From contig JAZUCU010000034.1 in NCBI GenBank assembly GCA_045639325.1, positions 1-26,949 of the forward strand: a stretch of 26,949 bases of DNA. Reading direction: 5' to 3'. This DNA comes from RGIG8244 sp045639325. Its GTDB lineage: Bacteria; Verrucomicrobiota; Lentisphaeria; Victivallales; UBA1829. Numbering within the stretch: position 1 is the first letter of the stretch; each line of letters begins with the position of its first letter. The notes beneath the pieces are model-generated. The model saw only the letters and a program-made list of their open reading frames with translations. It was not told the origin of the DNA and ran no database searches. Both the position numbers and the translations under genes were made by a program. Shown piece after piece: positions 15,792-25,128 of this stretch.

Positions 15792-16964
15792 TTACAAGAA
15801 ACAAATACGGGAAATACATTGATCAAAGTTTTCCTGACCATTCAGAATGTCAATTTCAATACGCAAAAAGAGAATCGGAATGTCAAGACGGTCAAGGCGC
15901 GGCATACGCACTGCATCTTTTTCCGTCGTCATGATCACTTCCGCACCCGCCGCTTTCGCATCGTTGATAAAATCGATCATTTCCTGCTGGCGGTACCGGT
16001 GATGGTCTGCAAAGTGACGTTTCAGCACCAGTTCCGCGCCGTTCTGCAGCAGGAAGGAATTGAAACTTGCCGGATTCGCAATGGCGGAAAGCGAGGCAGT
16101 CCGTTTCCCCTTCAGCCAGGTGAGCGGGAACTGCTGTCCGCGCTGGAAGACGTCTTCCAGATATTTCGGACGATGGCAGCACTCGATAATTTCCGCGCGG
16201 CGGTTATGGCGACGGATAAAGTTTTTCAGATGGCGCAATTTCGGCGAGCCATCGGATTTGGTAAGAAAGATGTAATCCGCACGGGTGATATTGGTCACCG
16301 GCTCACGCATCAGGCCTCTGGGGAGGACGTGATGATTATCAAAGGGCATGGTGGAATCGACCAGCAGGATATTGATGTGGGACTTCAGATTGAGATACTG
16401 GAATCCGTCGTCCAGAATCAAGGTATCGGTCTGGAATTCTTCAATGGCATACAAGCCGGATTTCACACGGTCTTTATCCACCAGCACTGCCACTTCTTTC
16501 AGGTTGGAAGCAAGCATGTAGGGTTCGTCCCCTGCAGTAATGGAGTTGAGCAGCAGATTCTTCCCGTCAGAAACAACGCGGGGCGGAACTTCTTTCTTTT
16601 TTGAGGAAAACTTCTTTCTCAATTTATCAAGAAACGAACGGTCACGACTGCGATAACCGCGGCTGAGGACAGCGACTTTGCGTCCTTTCTTATTCAGGGT
16701 CTTCGCAAAAATCTCAACGACAGGCGTCTTACCGGTCCCGCCGCAAGTCAGGTTCCCAATGGAAATAACAAGGCATCCGATGGCACGGTTGCGGATCACC
16801 CGGTTGTCATAAAGCCAGAGACGGAACAGGACGATCCGTCTGTACACCCGGGAAATAAGAAAAAGAATGCCGTTGACGAGCATATCGAGAGGACCACGCC
16901 GCTGTTCGCGGATGGTTTCGATAAAATACTGTTCAATATGTTCGCCGATTTCACGGATTGTCAT
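15792..16964 (-). CDS. lpxK: Tetraacyldisaccharide 4'-kinase (lipid A biosynthesis)
   Basis: LpxK phosphorylates the 4' position of the lipid A disaccharide at the inner membrane. The protein shows an N-terminal hydrophobic segment (about 29-51), the P-loop VISIGNLTCGGTGKTP (about 67-81), VAVLSRGYRSR, GDEPYMLA, VDKDRVKSG, LILDDGFQYLNL, and VLPRGLMREP, all characteristic of the family. There is a basic insertion just after the SRGY motif (residues about 105-123, rich in K and R). The ATG has AAGGAG 8 nt upstream. It indicates an outer membrane with lipid A. It lies between an uncharacterised lipoprotein and a rhamnosidase, not in an LPS cluster. Confidence 0.95.
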   Translation of the reverse strand: MTIREIGEHIEQYFIETIREQRRGPLDMLVNGILFLISRVYRRIVLFRLWLYDNRVIRNRAIGCLVISIGNLTCGGTGKTPVVEIFAKTLNKKGRKVAVLSRGYRSRDRSFLDKLRKKFSSKKKEVPPRVVSDGKNLLLNSITAGDEPYMLASNLKEVAVLVDKDRVKSGLYAIEEFQTDTLILDDGFQYLNLKSHINILLVDSTMPFDNHHVLPRGLMREPVTNITRADYIFLTKSDGSPKLRHLKNFIRRHNRRAEIIECCHRPKYLEDVFQRGQQFPLTWLKGKRTASLSAIANPASFNSFLLQNGAELVLKRHFADHHRYRQQEMIDFINDAKAAGAEVIMTTEKDAVRMPRLDRLDIPILFLRIEIDILNGQENFDQCISRICFL

Positions 16965-16990
16965 AGTTCATACTCCTTGTTAAAAAGGAA

Positions 16991-17018
16991 ATATACAACA
17001 TAAAACCGAATAAGCAAG
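16991..17018 (-). promoter_or_regulatory. Promoter upstream of lpxK
   Basis: On the minus strand TTGCTT (17013-17018), 16 bp, TATATT (16991-16996), followed about 25 bp later by the lpxK ribosome binding site. Confidence 0.5.
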
Positions 17019-17054
17019 GAAAGAACAGTAAAATTTCCGCATTTTCACACTGGA

Positions 17055-19319
17055 TCAATAGGGAATACCCAATATATAACCGCTGGTCTTGCCGTTACGG
17101 ACTGTTTTTTCAAAGATGCGGCCCATGAAAGAGAACCGGCTGTCCGCTCCGTCGCGCTGAATGGCAACAAAGGGGAAATAGACTGTTTCCGACCGGTTTC
17201 CTTCCTGCCGGTGCCGGTAGAGGAAGTGGAGCACCTGGGTATATTCCATTGCGCCATCTTTTTCGCCATTGGCAAGAATGCCCAGCAAATGCCATTTATA
17301 ATCGCCGTTATAATAGTTTTCCTTGCGGAAAAACAGGCCGTTGCCGATATCGGATTTGGCTCTGACTTCTGTATTTTTCGCAAAGAGTTTTTTCACAACT
17401 TCCAATGTGGTCTTATAGTCTTTCACATCTTTATCGGAGAATGTAACGCCGAAGGATTTTGCATCGTTGCGGGTCGTATTCAATTTTTCCCGGTACTTGA
17501 ACAAATCACCGGCAAGTTTCTCACTCTTGATTTTTTCTTCTTCGATCCGGATCATGCGGCGATAATATTCAATCTTGGTCTTTGTCTTCCAATTCTTTGT
17601 TTTTTCTTTTTCCTTGTTGAGATCGGCTTGACGTCTGGTCAGGCGTTTATATTCGTTATGGAGCTCAAAGAGACTGGCGCGGACACGTTCCAATTTCTTG
17701 GCATCCAGACCGGCTTTCGCCACCATGAACGAATGTTTGCCGCGGAAAAAGAGACCGGCAAGAGAATACAGGCTTTCCGTTTCGCAACTCTGATTTTCAT
17801 TCACCCATTTGGTCGTCTGCGGATTGATTTTGCGCGTCCAGGGTTCATACCGGTCTGTACGCTGGAAATAAACCAACGGCGGGAGGATTCCAAGGATGTC
17901 GCGATTTTTATTCGTATCTTGGAACGTAAGCAAAGGCAGGCTCCAGAAATTCATGCTGTCCTTGGATTTGGTGTAACTGGTCAACAGTGGCAGTGCGAAC
18001 CAGAATGTTTTCTTATCGGCAGGGTTGAAATCGTAGAAGAACATCATTCCGGCAAAACCTTTATGCCGTTTCGGTTCCACGGAATAACCGGTTGATGTAT
18101 AATGTTCTTCCAGATATTTGCGCAAGGCATAATAATCTTTGATCCGGTCAGCAGGAAATTCCTTTTTCAGCAAGCCGAACTGCTTTTTGATTTCCGGCAG
18201 ATTCCGGTTGAAATCGCCGATATTGCGTAATGTCTGCAGAGCTTTGACTTCCCCCTCATTCCGGTAACGTTGCGTGGTCTTGAAATCGGAAAGGAGAAGG
18301 ACGGATAAAAAGTGTTTTTCTTCATAAGACAAGCCATGCACCGGAGATTCCGGGGAATTATGTTTGTAAGCTGCAAGGATCGCCCCCAGGATATCCCATT
18401 CGAAAAAATTGCCTCTTGTCTTGCTGCCGAAAAAGCACAGCGGACCGCCGCGCCAGGAAGTTTCCTCGGGCGTTCTCTTATAGGAAAACAGCAACGGGAT
18501 ACCGAAATAAGGATAATCCGTAACTTTCAGATTTTCCTGAATCTTTTTCAAACGGAAGGCATTGAATTCTTTCTCATTTGCCGGGAGTTTCTCATTGGTT
18601 CCGGCAAGCAGATACGCAAGTTCATTCTGTTTCCATTTATCGTAAGGAGTCCGTGAATTGTAATGACGGAGAGATCCGGTCCATTTTCCGAGATCGCTGT
18701 ACTGATCCACGCCGTAATACCACAGAAGAATGTGGAGCATGGAAAGATCCTGACGATATGGGATACTCATATTTTTCTTTTTGTATTGCGCCCAATGGGG
18801 ATGTTCCACGTTCCGGATGAACAGCGGGGTGTACAGGAAGATGTCATTATTTTTCTTTTCCCGGTGGACAACGAGCGGCAGGAACAGGAATGTACCGGGG
18901 AACCAGACCGTATTGAACACCCAGCCGGATTTTGTGTTGGTATTCCAGGAGGAAAGGGGGAACAGAATGGAATGATCATCACCTTCCTGATTATACAGGG
19001 GGCGGATCGCCATGCCGTAGGGATCGAAGTCGATAAAAGGCCACAGGATGGAGAAATAATTCTGTGAGCGGAAATAGAAAGGCCAGATATTGACCAGCGA
19101 CTCATTCAAATCGCCTATTTTCTTCTGTTTTACACTGCGGTCCTTGAGGCTTGCCTGGGTGACTTTCATATATTTTTCGGATCGCACGCGATAACTTTTC
19201 GGGACGGAATATTCATCAATGACGCCGCCGGAAAGTCGCGCCATACGTTCCGAAGAAGCACAACCTGCGATAAATAAAAGAGCCAGCGCGGCAAAAACGA
19301 ATGAGCAGAAACGCTTCAT
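17055..19319 (-). CDS. Large uncharacterised lipoprotein with repeated aromatic/proline beta motifs and a coiled coil
   Basis: I do not recognise the function. The N-terminus is a lipoprotein signal peptide with lipobox LFIAGC (lipidated C20), so the protein is attached to a membrane facing the periplasm. The body contains repeated short strands of the pattern aromatic-hydrophobic-PL: WPFYF, ILWPFIDFDP, ILFPLSSW, LFLPLVV, FWFALPLLTSY, FWSLPLLTFQ, ILPPLVYFQR and YFPFVAIQR. A charged, coiled-coil-like segment lies at about residues 535-620. It ends in GYILGIPY with a terminal tyrosine. ATG 19319 is chosen over the in-frame GTG at 19325 because GAGGTG is 5 nt upstream. A weak hairpin separates it from the preceding AAA/nuclease gene. 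Confidence 0.8.
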   Translation of the reverse strand: MKRFCSFVFAALALLFIAGCASSERMARLSGGVIDEYSVPKSYRVRSEKYMKVTQASLKDRSVKQKKIGDLNESLVNIWPFYFRSQNYFSILWPFIDFDPYGMAIRPLYNQEGDDHSILFPLSSWNTNTKSGWVFNTVWFPGTFLFLPLVVHREKKNNDIFLYTPLFIRNVEHPHWAQYKKKNMSIPYRQDLSMLHILLWYYGVDQYSDLGKWTGSLRHYNSRTPYDKWKQNELAYLLAGTNEKLPANEKEFNAFRLKKIQENLKVTDYPYFGIPLLFSYKRTPEETSWRGGPLCFFGSKTRGNFFEWDILGAILAAYKHNSPESPVHGLSYEEKHFLSVLLLSDFKTTQRYRNEGEVKALQTLRNIGDFNRNLPEIKKQFGLLKKEFPADRIKDYYALRKYLEEHYTSTGYSVEPKRHKGFAGMMFFYDFNPADKKTFWFALPLLTSYTKSKDSMNFWSLPLLTFQDTNKNRDILGILPPLVYFQRTDRYEPWTRKINPQTTKWVNENQSCETESLYSLAGLFFRGKHSFMVAKAGLDAKKLERVRASLFELHNEYKRLTRRQADLNKEKEKTKNWKTKTKIEYYRRMIRIEEEKIKSEKLAGDLFKYREKLNTTRNDAKSFGVTFSDKDVKDYKTTLEVVKKLFAKNTEVRAKSDIGNGLFFRKENYYNGDYKWHLLGILANGEKDGAMEYTQVLHFLYRHRQEGNRSETVYFPFVAIQRDGADSRFSFMGRIFEKTVRNGKTSGYILGIPY

Positions 19320-19352
19320 GATCACACCTCATTTTTTATATTTTTTTTGTAT

Positions 19353-19371
19353 AAAAAAGCTCAAACAGCTT
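19353..19371 (-). terminator. Weak hairpin at the end of the AAA/PD-(D/E)XK gene
   Basis: AAGCT-GTTTG-AGCTT followed by TTTT on the minus strand, with the stop codon in the loop. The stem is only 5 bp, so read-through into the lipoprotein gene is likely. Confidence 0.35.
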
Positions 19372-20914
19372 CGTATTTCCAGGAACCGATCTGCGCTGCC
19401 TCGCTGTCAAAATTGACACCGATCAGGAAGATTTTTTTACCGGAATTCATATAGCGGCGGAAATAATCCCGCTCTTTAATCTGCTGCAAAGCAATATCAT
19501 CATTCTTGTTTAACTTAAATTCAAACACAAAGACAAAATCTTCATTGGTTGCCACGGCATCAATTCTACCGTTATTCGTGCGGGATTCTGCAGTGATGCT
19601 GATACCCAGCAGCATAAAAATCAGGAAAAATAACATCTGATAATTATTCTCATCTTTCAAATGGACATCATAGGCGACCTTGGCAAAAAATACTTTCATC
19701 GTTTCCATGAAGCCATCAATATCACCAGCAGTGACTTTATCCGCAAGAACATATACAGAATCTTTTACCTGATTGACATGAAGTCCGCTGCAATAACCGG
19801 CAAGATAGGCATCAAAAGAGCCTTTGACCTCAAGATTCGGGAACCGGAGCATGTAAGCCGTATCACCATAGCGTTCCACCGCTTTGTCAATCGTCAGATA
19901 ACCGGTCTGCAGAAGAAGCGTCAAGGGGTTGAGATGATCCACATCGTACGCATCAAAAGCAAAACTGGAAACAGGAGCATTCAACACTTTTTCAAGATTA
20001 AACTGCTGCTTCCGGATCAATTTCAACAAAAAGGAAGGCGTCCCGGTCGAGAACCAGTAATTTCTGAATTCGCCGCCGGACTCAAGGAATTTTGCAAACG
20101 ATGCCGGATTATAAACCGTCTGCGCTTTATCATGGAAACGGTAACCGTTATACCAGTTTTTAATTTCAGCTTTGAATGTATCAACATCCCGCTCCCCGGC
20201 AAGCAGCGCAATGCGGTCGCTGAAGTTTGCCTCCAATTCTTCCTGCGTATAACCGAACATTGTCGCATAACGGACATCCATGGTAAGGTCGGTCAGATTA
20301 TTCAAATCGGAAAAGAGAGAAACGTGACAGAACTTGCTGACCCCGGTTACAAAGAGGAACCGTTCCTGTGCATTGCGGTCTTTCAATACGCTGTAAAAGC
20401 CTTTCAGACATCTCTGAATACCGGCAATATCCGGATTGGTAATATTATCCAGAATGGGCTTATCATATTCATCGACAAGAATAACCACTTGCCCGTTTGC
20501 TGAAAGCTGATCGATCAAATCGCCAAATGCCAGCCCGGGAGTACTTCCTGTAACATCAAGGCCATACTCCTGCGCAATACGCTGCACTTTAGTCATCAGG
20601 TAATCGGACAACTCATTCCGTGCATCAACAGCCACATTGTAGTCGCCGAACCCCAGATGAATCACAGGATATTTTTTCCAGTCATAAGGCTTATCATAAA
20701 TGGCAAGCCCTTTGAAGAGTTCTTTTTTACCTTCAAAAACAGCCTTCAGCGTGGAAACAGTCAGGGATTTACCAAAGCGGCGCGGACGTGACAGAAAATA
20801 CATTTCTTTGGCAGGTTTGATCAGCTGCCAGATATATTCTGTTTTGTCAACGTACTGAAATTGCCCCTGAATCAGAGACTCAAAAGTATAAACGCTGCTG
20901 GTTATATTCTTCAT
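19361..20914 (-). CDS. AAA-ATPase-like / PD-(D/E)XK nuclease family protein
   Basis: This 517-residue protein is of the AAA-ATPase-like plus DUF1703 (PDDEXK_9) architecture, abundant as many paralogues in gut Bacteroidota and Lentisphaerota. The ATPase half has the variant P-loop SRPRRFGKS (residues 42-50, K49) and a Walker B strand VVILVDEYDKPILD. The C-terminus has the nuclease core NNGRIDAVATNEDFVFVFEFKL with the D and ExK residues intact. AGGAG lies 9 nt before the ATG, and a good promoter precedes it. The biological role of the family is not established; both active sites look complete here, so it is not a decayed copy. Confidence 0.88.
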   Translation of the reverse strand: MKNITSSVYTFESLIQGQFQYVDKTEYIWQLIKPAKEMYFLSRPRRFGKSLTVSTLKAVFEGKKELFKGLAIYDKPYDWKKYPVIHLGFGDYNVAVDARNELSDYLMTKVQRIAQEYGLDVTGSTPGLAFGDLIDQLSANGQVVILVDEYDKPILDNITNPDIAGIQRCLKGFYSVLKDRNAQERFLFVTGVSKFCHVSLFSDLNNLTDLTMDVRYATMFGYTQEELEANFSDRIALLAGERDVDTFKAEIKNWYNGYRFHDKAQTVYNPASFAKFLESGGEFRNYWFSTGTPSFLLKLIRKQQFNLEKVLNAPVSSFAFDAYDVDHLNPLTLLLQTGYLTIDKAVERYGDTAYMLRFPNLEVKGSFDAYLAGYCSGLHVNQVKDSVYVLADKVTAGDIDGFMETMKVFFAKVAYDVHLKDENNYQMLFFLIFMLLGISITAESRTNNGRIDAVATNEDFVFVFEFKLNKNDDIALQQIKERDYFRRYMNSGKKIFLIGVNFDSEAAQIGSWKYEAV

Positions 20915-20936
20915 TATTACATTCTCCTGATTTCGT

Positions 20937-20964
20937 AATATACATCACGCGGAGAGTTTTTCAA
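20937..20964 (-). promoter_or_regulatory. Promoter of the AAA/PD-(D/E)XK gene
   Basis: On the minus strand TTGAAA (20959-20964), 16 bp, TATATT (20937-20942). It lies in the 74-bp gap after the MBL hydrolase gene and would give a short leader before AGGAG and the ATG. Confidence 0.6.
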
Positions 20965-20988
20965 TCTGTAAAACAGAAAAAATCAACG

Positions 20989-21789
20989 TTATCGATCCAA
21001 TTGAGCAAGGAACTGGCTGATGGAAACACGTTTCAAAAAGGGCATGAACGGAGCTTTGGTGCAACCGTATTTTTCATCAATCGCATCAATACATTCTTCA
21101 AGAGTCAAATGCCGGTTCGCTTTGCAGAATTCAAAATAAGCCAATGCAATATTCCGGGAATTTTCCAGAAAAGTTACGATTTGTTCTTTGCCATGCAATT
21201 CAGAAACAGGCTTGCCGCCAAGTCGCTCAATAAATTCATGTCCCAGATACATGTGTTCATAAACACCTTTTTCCGCCAACGACTGCATACGGTCAATGCT
21301 GGCACAATACTGTTCCACATTCTGCACTAAAATCAGAGATGCAAATTCACAGCCGCAGCCTTGAAAGGAATCGCCAGTGAATACCACGCCATCTTCTTCC
21401 ATCAGCAGGGAAGAGGCGTCAGGACAATGGCCCGGCGTGTTAAGGAGACGCAAGGTATAATCGCCGCAGTCAACGGTCATATCATCCTGCAGGGCAAAAT
21501 CGAAGGGGAATACATGTTTTCCCGCTTCGTGAATTCCGAACCGGCACGCCGGGGAGACCACTTCTTTCAAAGCGGCATTTCCGCCCGCATGGTCTTCGTG
21601 ATGATGGGTGTTGATTACATAATCCAAATCCGGAAAAGAGATCCCGGCAGTGGAGAGAGAATCTTTGAGGAAGGAAGGAACGGCTTCTTTCAGAGCGGTA
21701 TCCAAAAGGACATTCTTTTCCCCCTGAATCAGCATCATGCCGACCCAGCTGCCATTCCACGGATACTTCAGATGAGTGATTTTGCGCAT
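20989..21789 (-). CDS. MBL-fold metallo-hydrolase
   Basis: The protein has the zinc-binding signature THHHEDH (H64, H66, D68, H69, counted from the upstream GTG at 21795), then TPGHCPDA (H123), FTGDS (D142) and YLGHEF (H186), giving the complete two-metal set of the metallo-beta-lactamase fold. Family members include glyoxalase II, lactonases and other thioester or ester hydrolases; the substrate is unknown. A C-terminal helical extension of about 70 residues contains a conserved-looking EKYGCTKAPFMPFLKR. ATG 21789 has GGGGGTG about 5 nt upstream. The gene begins 25 bp after the MATE exporter, so the two are probably cotranscribed. Confidence 0.85.
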   Translation of the reverse strand: MRKITHLKYPWNGSWVGMMLIQGEKNVLLDTALKEAVPSFLKDSLSTAGISFPDLDYVINTHHHEDHAGGNAALKEVVSPACRFGIHEAGKHVFPFDFALQDDMTVDCGDYTLRLLNTPGHCPDASSLLMEEDGVVFTGDSFQGCGCEFASLILVQNVEQYCASIDRMQSLAEKGVYEHMYLGHEFIERLGGKPVSELHGKEQIVTFLENSRNIALAYFEFCKANRHLTLEECIDAIDEKYGCTKAPFMPFLKRVSISQFLAQLDR

Positions 21790-21814
21790 AATCACACCCC
21801 CATATCATTCAGTG

Positions 21815-23293
21815 TTATTGTGTATCGCTTGAACTGTCGATTTTTGCCTGAGCCTGCGCAAAAGAAAAGAGATTGCGCAGCTGAAAGACTTTACGGAAAA
21901 CCGATTCGCCCGTATGTTTCGGCGGAGGAGGTTCCCCATCCGCAGGCAAACGTTTTGTCATTTTCCAGGAAAGCAGGAAGCCGACGCTGCCCGCAATCAG
22001 ATCGGATGCAAGGCGGGCATAAAACAATCCTTCCAGCGATTTGAAATACAACGCAAGGAAAGAAAGCGGAATCATCAGCCCGAGGATTCGCAACGCATTG
22101 AGCCATGCCGCAACCGCAGGCCGTCCGCAGCCGATATAGAAGAATCCGGAGAACCGGTGCACTTCAATCATACAGAAGCCCCATACCGTAATGAGGATGC
22201 ATTTGACCATGATCTCATGGACCATCGGGTCATCTTTCGGGGAAAAGATCCCCACAAGCCAATCGGCAAAACAGGTGTAAATCACCGCCATGAAAAGCAG
22301 GAAGAAAAAGGCAAATCCCATGGAGAAACGGAAACAGCTGCGGATACGGTTGTATTCGCGTGCCCCGAAATTCTGTCCGATCATGGAAACCAGGGAGATA
22401 CCCAATGCCATGGGGAAGACAAACGCCAGCATCTCCAGACGTCCGGCAGCCGCTGTTGCAGCAACCGCTGCATCGCCATAACGTGCCGTGATCCAGGTGA
22501 TGATGGTGGAACCGATAGGCATCATCAGCATCCCGATCGACGCCGGGACGGCATAGTGAATGGTCAAAGCCCATGCCGCGCGAACCTCACGCCAGGGCAG
22601 CAGACCGAATTGAATCAGACCATGTTTCTTTTTTACAAGGGTGAATACGGTAACCGTTGCGATACATTGTGCAATAATCGTAGCCAATGCCGCACCACGG
22701 ATCCCCATCGCAGGAATCGGGCCCCAGCCGAAAATGAACAACGGGTCAAACAAGGCGTTGAGCACCAGCCCGACCACCATCATACGCCCCGCATTTTTTG
22801 CGTCGCCAATGGCAACCAGAATATTGTTCCCCATCATGGAGAGAGAGGCAGTCGCACAACCGAAGAACCAGATATTCATATACCCGGTGACTTCGGACAA
22901 TGTACGCCCCTGCGCCCCGAAAAGGCTGAATAACGGACTGGAAAAAAGCAAGCCCGCAATCCCGAGAAAAATAGAAATCAGCAGAACCAGCAAAGCACCG
23001 GATGTCACCAGTTTTGCCGCTTTGCTCTGACGACTCCCGCCCAATGCCTGAGCGCAAGTCGTCATTACCCCCGTCCCAAGCCCGTGGAAGAGACACCCCA
23101 CGAGCATGACAACGGGGAAAGTGAAGCCCATGGCGGCAAGCGGAATCTTCCCCAATTTGCCGACAAAGTAAGTATCAACAATATTATATCCGGACATTGC
23201 CAGCGTACCGGCAAGCATCCCGAATGCCGTTTTCAGCATCCGGGTACCGATGGGACCGGATGTATAGATTGCTTTTTTCTGTTCCATGGGCAT
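21815..23293 (-). CDS. MATE-family multidrug/cation antiporter
   Basis: This is a polytopic inner-membrane protein with about 12 predicted hydrophobic helices in two related halves, typical of MATE (MatE) exporters. Motifs include NIVDTYFVGKLGKIPLAAMG near the N-terminus and GNNILVAIGDAKNAGRMMVV in the first half. It is presumed to export small cationic compounds using Na+ or H+; the substrate is unknown. The frame can begin at TTG 23305, which overlaps the purB stop as TTGA, or at ATG 23293 or 23287. None has a clear Shine-Dalgarno, suggesting translation is coupled to purB. The long polar tail after the last helix (about 45 residues) is unremarkable. Confidence 0.9.
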   Translation of the reverse strand: MPMEQKKAIYTSGPIGTRMLKTAFGMLAGTLAMSGYNIVDTYFVGKLGKIPLAAMGFTFPVVMLVGCLFHGLGTGVMTTCAQALGGSRQSKAAKLVTSGALLVLLISIFLGIAGLLFSSPLFSLFGAQGRTLSEVTGYMNIWFFGCATASLSMMGNNILVAIGDAKNAGRMMVVGLVLNALFDPLFIFGWGPIPAMGIRGAALATIIAQCIATVTVFTLVKKKHGLIQFGLLPWREVRAAWALTIHYAVPASIGMLMMPIGSTIITWITARYGDAAVAATAAAGRLEMLAFVFPMALGISLVSMIGQNFGAREYNRIRSCFRFSMGFAFFFLLFMAVIYTCFADWLVGIFSPKDDPMVHEIMVKCILITVWGFCMIEVHRFSGFFYIGCGRPAVAAWLNALRILGLMIPLSFLALYFKSLEGLFYARLASDLIAGSVGFLLSWKMTKRLPADGEPPPPKHTGESVFRKVFQLRNLFSFAQAQAKIDSSSDTQ

Positions 23294-23301
23294 TAGATCC
23301 G

Positions 23302-24738
23302 TCAAACGTTGACTTCTTCGCCGTTGTCTTCTTCCGGATATGCTTCAAGCAGGGGTTTGACTTCTGCTTCAAGATATTCAGTAACCTGCTGAGAGGCTCT
23401 GCCGGTGAAGGCTTTCGGATTCAGAATTTCATCAAAACGGGGTGCCGTTGCAGCAAAAATGGGATCTGCTGCAAGACGGGTCAACAGGTCGTTCTGACCG
23501 CCCTGATCTTTGACAACACGGGCAGCTTCCATAGAATGGACGCGGATATGTTCGTGGAGTTCCTGACGGTCGCCGCCTGCTTTCACGGTTTCCATAATGA
23601 TGTTTTCCGTTGCCATGAAGGGCAATTCGGAAGAAACACGGGCTGCAATCACATTCGGCCAAACCTGGATGCCGTCGATGATGTTGGCAAGGAGAGACAG
23701 AATCACGTCGCAGCACAGGAATGCTTCCGGCAGAACGATACGGCGGTTGGCGGAGTCGTCAAGGGTACGTTCGAACCACTGCACACTAGCTGTCTGAGCG
23801 CAGTTTGCAGGCAGGTTCATGAGGTAACGTGCGAGAGAGCAAACACGTTCGGAACGCATGGGGTTACGTTTGTAAGCCATGGCGCTGGAACCGACCTGTT
23901 TCTTGCCGAACGGTTCTTCGATTTCTTTCAGGTTGGCAAGCAGACGGATATCACCTGCCATTTTGTATGCACTCTGGGCGATACCGGCAAGTGCGCACAG
24001 GACGTGATAGTCGGCTTTTCTGGAATAGGTCTGACCGCTGAGCCAGACGGATTTTTCAAAGCCCATCTTGTTGGAAACCATTTTGTCGAGGGTACGGACT
24101 TTATCCGTATCGCCTTCAAAAAGGTCCATAAAGCTGGCCTGAGTACCGGTCGTACCTTTCACACCGCGGAAGGGAACGTGTTCTTCTTCATAGACAAGTC
24201 TGCCGAAATCGTTGACAAAGTCCTGAAGATAAAGAGCAAAACGTTTACCGAGTGTGGTCAGCTGGGCAGGCTGATAGTGAGTAAAGCCGAGTGTCGGCAT
24301 ATCTTTGTATTTATCGGTAAAGTCAGCGAGGAGAGCAATGACTTTACGCAATTTTTTACGGAGGATCCGCAGACCGGAACGCATCTGGATCAGTTCGGTA
24401 TTGTCAGTGACAAAGCAGCTTGTTGCACCCAGGTGGATGATGGGTTTTGCATCCGGGCAGAGATCACCGAAGACATGGATGTGACTCATAACGTCATGGC
24501 GGAGAAGAGCTTCTTCACGTGCAGCGGCTTCGAAGTCGATGTCATCGAGATGAGCGCGCATCTGTTCGAGCTGTTTATCGGTAATATCGAGACCGAGTGC
24601 CTGTTCGGATTCCGCCAGAGCGAGCCAAAGGCGACGCCAGGTGGAGTGTTTGTGCTGGGGAGACCAGTTGTAGCTCATTTCCTTGCTGGCATATCTGCCG
24701 GTCAGGGGATTCTGATAGGAATTGTAATCCTGTTCCAT
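23302..24738 (-). CDS. purB: Adenylosuccinate lyase (purine biosynthesis)
   Basis: This 478-residue member of the fumarase/aspartase superfamily has the signature GSSAMAYKRNPMRSERV (residues 283-299) carrying the mobile-loop catalytic serine, THYQPAQ (about 153-159) and LGATSCFVTDN (about 103-113). It catalyses release of fumarate from SAICAR and adenylosuccinate in purine synthesis. The length and the motif spacing resemble the longer, eukaryote-like ADSL group rather than the shorter B. subtilis type (inference). AAAGG stands 8 nt before the ATG. It follows the SemiSWEET-like gene by 26 bp and overlaps the possible TTG start of the MATE gene. Confidence 0.94.
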   Translation of the reverse strand: MEQDYNSYQNPLTGRYASKEMSYNWSPQHKHSTWRRLWLALAESEQALGLDITDKQLEQMRAHLDDIDFEAAAREEALLRHDVMSHIHVFGDLCPDAKPIIHLGATSCFVTDNTELIQMRSGLRILRKKLRKVIALLADFTDKYKDMPTLGFTHYQPAQLTTLGKRFALYLQDFVNDFGRLVYEEEHVPFRGVKGTTGTQASFMDLFEGDTDKVRTLDKMVSNKMGFEKSVWLSGQTYSRKADYHVLCALAGIAQSAYKMAGDIRLLANLKEIEEPFGKKQVGSSAMAYKRNPMRSERVCSLARYLMNLPANCAQTASVQWFERTLDDSANRRIVLPEAFLCCDVILSLLANIIDGIQVWPNVIAARVSSELPFMATENIIMETVKAGGDRQELHEHIRVHSMEAARVVKDQGGQNDLLTRLAADPIFAATAPRFDEILNPKAFTGRASQQVTEYLEAEVKPLLEAYPEEDNGEEVNV

Positions 24739-24764
24739 GATAAAAACCTTTCGTTATGAATAAA

Positions 24765-25049
24765 TTAATTATTGTTTTTCTTTTTCAGAACGGAGAGATA
24801 ATGCAGGGAGAGAATCATATCTGTCATCACCATCAAAGCATTGAGGATGTACAGATAAATGACGGCATCCCGTCTGCCGGGTGTCAGTTTGAAAATAACC
24901 CCTGCGACATATCCGCAAAGAATCAGAGAGAGAAAGAGGAAACTCTTGCCTGCCGGATTTTTCACGCGGACGGTTTTCACGATCTGTGCCGGCCAGCTTG
25001 CGCCGAAACAAATCATCATGATCGCTTCACAAATTGCACTGATGTCCAT
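24765..25049 (-). CDS. SemiSWEET/PQ-loop-like small membrane protein
   Basis: The 94-residue protein has three hydrophobic helices (about 5-23, 36-56 and 64-90) with a PQ-loop-like turn after helix 1 (SWPAQIVKTVRVKNPAGKS) and GYVAGVIFK in helix 2. Size and topology match bacterial SemiSWEETs, which dimerise to move sugars. The PQ dipeptide is split as PAQ, so transport function is not certain. ATG 25049 is preferred over the upstream in-frame ATG at 25094, because GGAAAGG lies about 11 nt before it and the promoter falls at 25101-25128. It may be cotranscribed with purB. Confidence 0.72.
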   Translation of the reverse strand: MDISAICEAIMMICFGASWPAQIVKTVRVKNPAGKSFLFLSLILCGYVAGVIFKLTPGRRDAVIYLYILNALMVMTDMILSLHYLSVLKKKNNN

Positions 25050-25100
25050 AAGTATAGATACCTTTCCATTGATTCGTTTCAAAAAAAATAACAAGCATAT

Positions 25101-25128
25101 ACTATATCATTTTTTTTGATTTTTTCAA
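25101..25128 (-). promoter_or_regulatory. Promoter of the SemiSWEET-like gene (and probably purB)
   Basis: On the minus strand TTGAAA (25123-25128), 16 bp, TATAGT (25101-25106). The -35 hexamer overlaps the stop codon of the heptosyltransferase gene. Confidence 0.6.

Noticed and set aside
20965..20980. Small inverted repeat TCTGT-TTT-ACAGA after the MBL hydrolase gene as a terminator
   Set aside because: The stem is only 5 bp and the T-run lies before rather than after it in the direction of transcription.
21914..22933. A 339-codon plus-strand open frame opposite the MATE gene
   Set aside because: Its translation is a hydrophilic mirror of a membrane protein, with no ribosome binding site.
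23197..24759. A 520-codon plus-strand open frame opposite purB
   Set aside because: It is the antisense shadow of purB, whose frame matches adenylosuccinate lyase throughout; the opposite frame has no recognisable domain or ribosome binding site.
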